64,000 bases of DNA from an uncultured Lachnospiraceae bacterium (GTDB lineage: Bacteria; Bacillota; Clostridia; Lachnospirales; Lachnospiraceae): NCBI GenBank assembly GCA_910587095.1, contig CAJUMJ010000029.1, positions 1 to 64,000 on the forward strand, in the 5' to 3' direction. Shown here piece by piece: positions 8,408-15,077 of the stretch (position 1 is the first letter of the stretch; the number at the start of each line of letters is the position of its first letter). The notes beneath the pieces were generated by a model, which was given only the letters and a program-made list of their open reading frames with translations, did not search any database and was not told the origin of the DNA. A program made the position numbers and the translations under genes.

Positions 8408-9724
8408 TTAATAGCCAATCGTCTCCGCCGCATAGTCAGAGGAAGCCTTCACCGCTTCCGCCGGCGTCATCTGGCCCATTGCCGCTGATTCAAAGTTGCT
8501 TACCGCGTTGCCGGTCACGCCAGCCGGCAGACATGTATAGCCGAAGATACCGGCCGACAGGGAATCCGTCATCGCTTCCCAGTTGTCGATCGTTGTAGCC
8601 GCTTCCACTTTCCAGGCGCCCTGATCGGCGATCGTCTTGAGCGCGGACATGTTTCCGCTCGCCTTGGAGTTGATCGTCTGCCCTTCCTCGCTCATCAGAT
8701 ACTCGATAACCTTCCACGCGTCCTCCTGATTCTTGCTGTTCGCGTTGATCGTGTAGAACCCGGTATGCAATGTGTTGTATTTCTCCTTGTTTGTCGGAAT
8801 CGTCGCGATATCCCAGTTAAAGCCGAGGGAGTCGCCGTATGTCGCGATATTCCAGCTTCCCGCCCATGCCATGGCAGCTTTTCCCGATGCGAACAAATCC
8901 GCCGTATCGGAGGAAGGCTCCGGCATGATTCCTTTGCTCACCATGTCGGCACAGTCTCCGACAAACGCTTCCGCGCCCGAGCCGATCACAAGCTGGCCTG
9001 TGGAGGGATCATAGATCTGGTCGCCCGCTCCGCCTACGCCTGCCCACCACGTCTGCACGTTCGGAAGAGTACATCCGTAAACGCTGGTGGTGTCGCCGTC
9101 CTTCTGCGTCAGCTTCTCGGCCGCTGCCAGAAAATCGGCATAAGCCCAGTCATTTGTCGGGTAATCAATCCCTGCCGCGTCAAACATATCCTGATTGTAG
9201 AAGAGAATCTCCGTAGCCGCGCACCAGGGAAGGCCGTATGTACCGCCAAGGCCGTCGGACAGCTTCGCCACCGCGTCGATGAAATCTCCCGTATCAATGC
9301 TGGAACCCGAAAGCCTGTCATCTAACGGAATGATCCCGCCTGCCTGCACGAAATTCGCAATATCGCTTTCCCATATAATAAAGACGTCTATGGAATCATC
9401 CTTAGTCGCAACCATCTGATTCAGTTTGGAAGAGTAATCACTCTCCGGAATCACCGTAACTTCCAGATCTACTCCGGTTGCCTTCTCGCACTGCAAATAC
9501 ATATTCAGCTCCTCGTTCGGATTCGGGTCATTCCATGTGCAGATCGTAATCTTTCCACCTTCTCCCCCTTCTGAGGAAGCCTCCCCGTCATCCCCGGCCG
9601 TTGCACTTTCCTGCTGTTCGGGAGCCAGAGCCGTTCCCGTATCACCGGAAGAACCGCAGCCTGTGAGCATTCCACATGCCATTGCCATCGTCATCATCAT
9701 TGCCAATACTTTCTTCGCCTTCAT
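8408..9724 (-). CDS. Extracellular solute-binding lipoprotein (family 1, sugar)
   Basis: A 438-residue lipoprotein with signal peptide and lipobox L20-T-G-C23, then a low-complexity Ser/Glu/Gly linker (about 24-56) and a SBP_bac_1 fold (Trp and Asp/Asn rich sugar site, for example YGLPWCAATEILFYNQDMF). It would be anchored outside the membrane and hand its sugar to the two permeases encoded next. A strong ribosome site (GGAGG) precedes the ATG. It is the first gene after the operator pair. Confidence 0.94.
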   Translation of the reverse strand: MKAKKVLAMMMTMAMACGMLTGCGSSGDTGTALAPEQQESATAGDDGEASSEGGEGGKITICTWNDPNPNEELNMYLQCEKATGVDLEVTVIPESDYSSKLNQMVATKDDSIDVFIIWESDIANFVQAGGIIPLDDRLSGSSIDTGDFIDAVAKLSDGLGGTYGLPWCAATEILFYNQDMFDAAGIDYPTNDWAYADFLAAAEKLTQKDGDTTSVYGCTLPNVQTWWAGVGGAGDQIYDPSTGQLVIGSGAEAFVGDCADMVSKGIMPEPSSDTADLFASGKAAMAWAGSWNIATYGDSLGFNWDIATIPTNKEKYNTLHTGFYTINANSKNQEDAWKVIEYLMSEEGQTINSKASGNMSALKTIADQGAWKVEAATTIDNWEAMTDSLSAGIFGYTCLPAGVTGNAVSNFESAAMGQMTPAEAVKASSDYAAETIGY

Positions 9725-9765
9725 ACAAAACCTCCTTCTCTTTTTCCCTTTTATTTCCTTTGCTT

Positions 9766-9848
9766 AATCGTTTAAACGATTTCCCCCAATTTAGCGGGAA
9801 TTTCTGTAAAATTTTCCCGCTTTTACCAATTTAATCGTTTAAATTTTT
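9766..9848. promoter_or_regulatory. Pair of LacI-type operators
   Basis: AATCGTTTAAACGATT (9766-9781) is a perfect 16-base palindrome with the CG steps usual for LacI-family sites. A second site, AATCGTTTAAATTTTT (9833-9848), keeps the left half. The centres are 67 bases apart, between the predicted promoter and the binding protein start, which suits roadblock or looping repression by the LacI protein of the same operon. Confidence 0.75.
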
Positions 9849-9881
9849 CAGTAAAAAAAATAAAACAACTTTTGCAGTTTC

Positions 9882-9911
9882 ATTTTAACTCACCATGTCC
9901 CTTTTTGTCAA
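9882..9911 (-). promoter_or_regulatory. Probable promoter of the transporter-GH127 operon
   Basis: On the minus strand TTGACA (9911-9906), 18-base spacer, TAAAAT (9887-9882). It starts just after the YesL-like stop codon and faces the binding protein gene, with both operators downstream of the expected start site. Confidence 0.6.
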
Positions 9912-9929
9912 TATCTATATTTTTACAAT

Positions 9930-10622
9930 TTATTCCGCCTCCTCCTCTTCCTCGTCCCGCGCAAACTTTTTCGTTCCCTCCCAATACCAGGGAATCGCTT
10001 CCCCCTCCTTTGGCTCTTTCATGTATTTAACGAAAATCCTCTCCATCAAATATGACAGAATCAGCATCCAAAAAGAGGGAAGAAACAATATTGCCGCAAA
10101 AAAACGCAGTCCCACAAAGATAATCCCCCCGAATATAACTGTCATAATAAGGGAATAGATGATATGTCTCACCGACAAGAGGAGGCTCATTTTCACCCCT
10201 TCCCATATCCCGTATTCAAACCTGGAAAATACCGGGAAAAGATAAATGCTCAAAAAAACGAAAAGCAGGCCCACCCACAGAGATTCTGCCTTGTAAAATA
10301 CATACAGTCCCGAGCCGGTTTCCATCTGCCCCACCGCCCGTATATTCAGCACCGCAAGCGCACCCAGGAAAAAATAACAGAGGCTGACCCCGATTCCCCG
10401 CCTCCAGTTCGACCGAAAGAAGCCTAAAAACTCCCGGCTTAACGTGCCGCGTCCCCTGCGTATACATTTCACCACCGTGTAATACAGCGCAGACGTCGAT
10501 GCGGCGAGGGTGATCACCGGAAGCGAGGAAACGATCCATAAAACGCTCAGAATTACCAAATCCGCCAGTTTTTCCATGACGCCTGTAAAGCTGCTGTCTA
10601 TTCCAAATATCTTTTTTAACAT
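9930..10622 (-). CDS. YesL-like DUF624 membrane protein
   Basis: A 230-residue membrane protein of the DUF624 (YesL) family, with four to five hydrophobic helices (for example 22-45, 77-98, 109-130, 147-170, 172-192) and an acidic, Glu-rich C-terminal tail (DEEEEEAE). YesL-like genes typically accompany CUT1 sugar transporters and glycosidases of Firmicutes; the role is not known. It has its own promoter and is followed by the operator region, so it may be made separately from, or read into, the transport operon. Confidence 0.85.
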   Translation of the reverse strand: MLKKIFGIDSSFTGVMEKLADLVILSVLWIVSSLPVITLAASTSALYYTVVKCIRRGRGTLSREFLGFFRSNWRRGIGVSLCYFFLGALAVLNIRAVGQMETGSGLYVFYKAESLWVGLLFVFLSIYLFPVFSRFEYGIWEGVKMSLLLSVRHIIYSLIMTVIFGGIIFVGLRFFAAILFLPSFWMLILSYLMERIFVKYMKEPKEGEAIPWYWEGTKKFARDEEEEEAE

Positions 10623-10720
10623 TGCACGCTCCTCTCATCTTTCGGTTTCCCGCATGGCTACAGCCCGTTTCCGGCAATTTTTTGATACTGCTCTCCCCTT
10701 ATTCACAAAGACACAACCTG

Positions 10721-10750
10721 ATTATAATACACAATGTCCTCAATTTACAA
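10721..10750 (-). promoter_or_regulatory. Promoter of the YesL-like gene
   Basis: On the minus strand TTGTAA (10750-10745), 18-base spacer, TATAAT (10726-10721), about 100 bases before the ATG. Confidence 0.6.
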
Positions 10751-10811
10751 TCTCTTTACGCAGTTTCAAGGGGTCAACTGTGCAATTATTCCGTTACAAT
10801 TCACACCCGAC

Positions 10812-11007
10812 AGCATGAAAAAAGGCGATGTCTATACAATCGATGAAGCCTGGGAGGAAATTGACAAAATATAATGCCGGATAAACCAAAGAAATATAAA
10901 ATATCTTTTTTGTCGTGGAGGATTCCACCATTACGGTAATCCGGGTCTTGAAAGACCGCATGTATTGGCAATCCATTATCAGGAAAATGCAGAAAATCAA
11001 CAGATAA
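10812..11007 (+). pseudogene. Decayed copy of the toxin-antitoxin locus
   Basis: Homologous to 2407-2810. It keeps the last 17 codons of the antitoxin, with only silent changes in the DVYTIDEAWEEIDKI part, the TAATG overlap and the first toxin codons (PDKPKKYK). About 200 bases of the toxin are then missing, and the final third resumes (VEDSTITVIRVLKDRMYWQSIIRKMQKINR, in frame with its stop). Promoter and antitoxin N-terminus are absent. No product of function is expected. Confidence 0.85.
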
Positions 11008-11126
11008 ATTTACTTCAATCCTCCCGTTTCGGTGAAGCGCTGCGCATCGTTCAGGATCGACTGAATGAAAAGAACTTCTATGCGTTTAATCCCGGATTTG
11101 ACTGCTGTGAAGGAAATTTAAAATAA
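11007..11126 (+). pseudogene. Orphan C-terminal coding tail (copy 2)
   Basis: A 39-codon tail matching 2810-2929 codon for codon, again ending in TAA (11124-11126). The protein differs only at D-S to N-E and V to L, while about a dozen third positions differ. It shows that this tail belonged to a real coding gene before the two loci separated. Family not recognised. Confidence 0.55.
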
Positions 11127-11155
11127 GCAGTGACATAAGACATTGTTGACCAAAA

Positions 11156-11202
11156 AGAATGGTTCCATGCTGCAATCATGTGACATGGAATCATTCTTTT
11201 TT
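11156..11202 (+). terminator. Rho-independent terminator (copy 2 of the hairpin)
   Basis: Stem 11156-11169 with 11184-11197, 14 pairs with one wobble, followed by a seven-base T-run. It is homologous to the hairpin at 2959-3000, with compensated stem changes. Confidence 0.75.
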
Positions 11203-11224
11203 AGGTTCTGCGGTTTATTTCATA

Positions 11225-11253
11225 TTTACCCGTTTCGCAAACATGTGTATAAT
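11225..11253 (+). promoter_or_regulatory. Promoter of the potassium channel gene
   Basis: TTTACC (11225-11230), 17-base spacer, TATAAT (11248-11253) with an extended TGTG before the -10 box. The gene starts at 11311 after GGAGGAGG. Confidence 0.7.
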
Positions 11254-11310
11254 ATTCATAATATTAAACTTTAGCTCCCACGGAAAATACGGCAAAGGAG
11301 GAGGCTCCCT

Positions 11311-12891
11311 ATGAAGAGAAATCCGAAACTTTATCTGCGCATAACCATATTTCTTTTTATCATATACATTGGCCTGCTGACCGTCCTCTATCTGTCCGAA
11401 CATGCAGACAGCACCGCCTCCATCCGTTCTTTTAACGATGCCGTCTGGTATTCTCTTGTCACACTGACTACCGTCGGTTACGGTGACCTGACACCCGTAA
11501 CGCCTTTGGGCCACGCGGTAGGAGCCGTTTTTCTCTTCCTGTCCGCCGGTATTATGATGACATTATTCGGCGCGGTAATCTCCTTCGTCACAAGCGAGGG
11601 ACTCCCCTTTTTCCTTCTTGGTTTACAGCGAAGGAAAAACTGGTATTATTTTGCCGATTACGGAGTAGAAGCCAGTACTCTGGCCAAAAACATCTGTAAA
11701 GAAGATCCTCTTGCCATAATTATTTTTGGAGAAAAGAAAAATGACCAGATGGAATTTCCAGACTACCCTTGCCTGTTTATCAGCGCTTCCCCATTACGAA
11801 TCGTAGCACATAAAAAGAATATGGGCGCCAAGTGCAAAATTTTTCTTATGAAAGAAAATGATATCGGCGTCAATATCCGGGCAGCCAACCTACATACCTT
11901 GCCTGTGGAAGTATACGCGAGAACAACGAACGGACGGGATTCTCTTTCCGGGAATATCAGCTTTTTCCACAGCTATGACTGTTGCGCCAGACAATACTGG
12001 CGTTCCAGGCCGCTGTGCAATTCTGAAAATATCATAGTAATCATTGGCTTTGAAAATTACGGACGTTGCATTCTTGAACGGGCCATCCTGACAAACATCA
12101 TCTCCGTAGATCAGCATATCTCTTACCATATTTTCGGAGATGCCGGAACCTTCCTTGCTATGCACAGCCACCTCCACGAAACTTTTTCACTGGACAAAGA
12201 ATCTGCCGCAACAGATTCTCTCCTCTTTCACGATGAGCCCTGGGAGCAGTGCTCTGCGCTCCTGGAACAGGCTGACCGCATTATCATCTGTACCGACGAT
12301 GAACCTGCCGGCTGGAACATATTCTGGAGATTAAACAGCTACTATAAGATTCAAGGACAAATCCATCTGCGCAGCAGCCAGAAAGCGCCCGGCGTATCCT
12401 ATTTTGGGGCAAACGAAGATATTTATACGCCAAACCAGATCATGCGAACCTCATTGAACAAAGCCGCCGTTGCAATCAATGAGCTTTTCCGTAAGTCCGT
12501 ATCGTACCCCACTCTCAGTTGGGATGAGCTTGACACCATCCACAGGGAATCCAAAATAGCTGCTGCAGACCACATTCTGACAAAAATAAGGATCCTTTTA
12601 AACGATGAGACAATCACCGAAATCACCCCGGCAATCATAGAAGCGGCAAACAGAGAATATGTCAAAAATAAGCAATCGGAATCCATGCGGGATATGTACC
12701 GCAGGCTCGATCATTCCCGCTGGCTGCGGTTTTACACGTTCTATAACTGGAGCTACGGCCCTGTCCGGGACGATTTCGCAAGGCAGCATCCCATGTTGTG
12801 TCCTTATCAGGAGCTGACTTCGGAGCAAAAACGGGAACGCGACGCGGCATGGGAACTTTTAAGCTGTCTTGCTTCGGATACCTTTTTATAA
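11311..12891 (+). CDS. Two-TM potassium channel with TrkA-N-like region and C-terminal RyR domain
   Basis: A 526-residue ion channel. TM1 is about residues 10-28, the pore loop carries the K+ selectivity filter TVGYG at 54-58, and TM2 is about 69-93. The cytosolic part has one or two degenerate Rossmann-like TrkA-N/RCK segments (about 110-240 and 240-370: AIIIFGEKKNDQ, IIVIIGFENYGRCILERA). The last 70 residues match the ryanodine-receptor repeat (RyR domain, PF02026): NWSYGPVRDDFARQHPMLCP followed by Y-x-x-L and an E-K-R-x-x-D/E helix. It probably gates K+ flow in response to a ligand sensed by these domains. It stands alone with its own promoter and a shared terminator. RyR-domain proteins are known in bacteria but their ligands are poorly defined. 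Confidence 0.88.
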   Translation: MKRNPKLYLRITIFLFIIYIGLLTVLYLSEHADSTASIRSFNDAVWYSLVTLTTVGYGDLTPVTPLGHAVGAVFLFLSAGIMMTLFGAVISFVTSEGLPFFLLGLQRRKNWYYFADYGVEASTLAKNICKEDPLAIIIFGEKKNDQMEFPDYPCLFISASPLRIVAHKKNMGAKCKIFLMKENDIGVNIRAANLHTLPVEVYARTTNGRDSLSGNISFFHSYDCCARQYWRSRPLCNSENIIVIIGFENYGRCILERAILTNIISVDQHISYHIFGDAGTFLAMHSHLHETFSLDKESAATDSLLFHDEPWEQCSALLEQADRIIICTDDEPAGWNIFWRLNSYYKIQGQIHLRSSQKAPGVSYFGANEDIYTPNQIMRTSLNKAAVAINELFRKSVSYPTLSWDELDTIHRESKIAAADHILTKIRILLNDETITEITPAIIEAANREYVKNKQSESMRDMYRRLDHSRWLRFYTFYNWSYGPVRDDFARQHPMLCPYQELTSEQKRERDAAWELLSCLASDTFL

Positions 12892-12923
12892 GTTCGTCAA
12901 TTGCCTGCAAGCATCCACTTAAT

Positions 12924-12959
12924 AAAGCTGCAGTCCTTTTCCTAGAAGGCTGCAGCTTT
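12924..12959. terminator. Bidirectional terminator between the channel and GH2 genes
   Basis: AAAGCTGCAG (12924-12933) pairs perfectly with CTGCAGCTTT (12950-12959). T-rich flanks occur on both sides. It serves the two converging genes. Confidence 0.85.
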
Positions 12960-12970
12960 TCCCTGTATTC

Positions 12971-14962
12971 CTATACTACTTCTATCTCTACGGATACCTC
13001 CTCTGCTTCGTCCGCCCACGCAGTCACCCGGATCTTCCCTGAATCCTCTCCCGAGCGAATCACTGCCATCGCCCTTCCGTAATACGTCGTCCTGCTTTCA
13101 TCGAAGAAATTCTCCTCCGATACCGGATCTGCGGAGCCAAATCCTTGTATATTCCCGGCTCCTTCCACTCTCAGGCATATCTTACGGTCTGCCGCCGTCT
13201 GCAGCATTCCCTCTCTGTCCCGAAGTTCGACTGCCACGTAGACAAGATCGTACTTTCCGATCTTTACCCGATCCGGAAGCAGGCACAGGGATGCCTCGTC
13301 TTTTGCCGTGCGCAGGGAATAATGTGTCGTAGTTCCGTCTTCATAATACGCTGTCGCCTCAATCTTACCCGGTACATAAACCGTATCAAACAAAGTGCGG
13401 TAATCCTGTTTCTCCCCAGCGGGTTTTCTGCCGACGCTTTCCCCATTGACAAACAGCTCGACCTCCGGAGCATCGGAGTAAACTTCCACCAGACAGCTTT
13501 TTCCTTCCTGTCCCTTCCATGTCCAGGAAGAAATCGTTAGCGGAAACGACCATGGCGTACACATGGGTTCTTTGCCATAATGCTCCGGCAATTGCACCGC
13601 AATATAAGGCGCTTTTCTAAGCCCGAATACAATCTCACGCAAATAACTCATCGGCCGCCTGTATCCGGTAATATCGAAGTCGCCGCAATAAGCCAGATAT
13701 ATATCCGGCGGTAGTGTTTCCGCTCCGTAAAATACGCGGTTCGGATATTCCTTCATCTGGTCATACACGTCGCGCATATAGTTGAGGCCAATCAGGTCAA
13801 GCGTTCCATAGGACTCCTTTAATCCCTCTTCCACCTTCGGGTGTGATGAAAGATAATTCATTGCCCCCATCAGCGCCGTCATCGTATCATTGATTCCTCC
13901 GCCTGGCGTCCTCTCCGGCACGGTCATTCCCATGTCCTTCATCACCACCGGCAAGTCGCCCATGATGCCGATCATGCCGTTGATTGCATTGGTCACATAG
14001 CGGGTTGTGTCAAGGCTCCTGATTTTTTCCGTCAGTCTCCTGCTCCACTGCGCTCCGACCGGCGTATGAATCTCCTTGATCTCGTTCCCGATGGAATACA
14101 TAAACACACAGGGATGATTGAAATCTTTCCGCACAATATCCTCTAAGTCCTTCTCCCAGTTATCAGCAAACACAAGCGAGTAGTCAAAAGGTCTTTTCGT
14201 CTGTGTCCACATATCAAAGCTCTCTTCCATGACCAGCATACCCAGCCTGTCGCACGCATCCAGCAACGCCTTTGAAGAGGAATTGTGGGAGATACGAACC
14301 GAATTAAATCCTGCCTCTTTCATAAGCTCGATGCGCCGCTCTTCCGCGCGCTCAAAGGTTGCCGCGCCTACCGGACCGTTGTCATGATGGATGCATCCTC
14401 CCCGGAGCAGTATTTTCTCACCATTGATCCTCAGCCCGTTAACGGGATCCAGTTCCAGTCTACGGATACCGAACATACTCTCTGTCGTGTCCAGAATCGT
14501 TTCCCCATCGTATACGGTCACCTTACAGCAATAAAGCCGCGGATTATCCACCAACCACAACGCCGGATCTTTTACAAATATCCGCTGTGTCTGTACGGTT
14601 TTGTCCTGTCCGAACAATGTCATACGGGAGCTTTCTCCTGCTACAATGTCCCCGTCCGAAGCAACGATCTCGGTTTTCAACACAAGGGTTTCTTGAATCT
14701 TTCCGTCGTATCTGAGCGTCGTTTCCACTTTCACCACCGCAATGTTCTCCGAAATTTCCGGCGTGGAGATACGTGGACCGTCCACATCAATCCTGATTTT
14801 TCCACCCGTGTACAAGTACACGGGCCGGTAAATGCCGCTGCCCGTATACCACCGGCTGTTGGGCATGGCCGTATTTAAGGCTTTTACCAGAATCAGGTTT
14901 TCTGCCCCGAAGCGAAGATACGGTGTAATATCCACAAACAATCTCGTATAGCCGCCTTGCAC
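12971..14962 (-). pseudogene. GH2 family glycosidase lacking its N-terminal sugar-binding domain
   Basis: A 663-codon frame of a beta-galactosidase/glucuronidase-type GH2 enzyme. It begins inside the N-terminal jelly-roll domain (GGYTRLFVDITPYLRFGAEN), then has the immunoglobulin-like domain, the TIM barrel with the acid/base in YSIGNEI (NE pair) and the expected nucleophile region FYGAET, and C-terminal beta domains. Complete enzymes have about 100 more residues in front. The only start codon is a GTG with no ribosome site, lying at a junction with a fragment of an AraC gene on the other strand. The 5' end and promoter were most likely deleted, so activity is doubtful. Confidence 0.8.
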
Positions 14963-14967
14963 GCTTC

Positions 14968-15063
14968 CTGCCAGGGCGCAATCACTTTTATGCGAGTTTC
15001 AAAGAAAAGTATGGCATGACGCCCAACAAATATCGCCAAAAAAAGACAGAAGAACTCTCCTGA
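14968..15063 (+). pseudogene. C-terminal fragment of an AraC-family regulator
   Basis: On the plus strand a short frame reads GRNHFYASFKEKYGMTPNKY, then R-Q-K-K-T-E-E-L-S and a stop at 15061-15063. This is the end of the second helix-turn-helix of AraC/XylS regulators (SYFxxxFKKxxGxTPxxYR). Everything before it is missing; upstream bases belong to the GH2 gene on the opposite strand. It fits a former divergently transcribed regulator of the GH2 gene. Confidence 0.75.
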
Positions 15064-15077
15064 CAGCCAAAAGCCTC

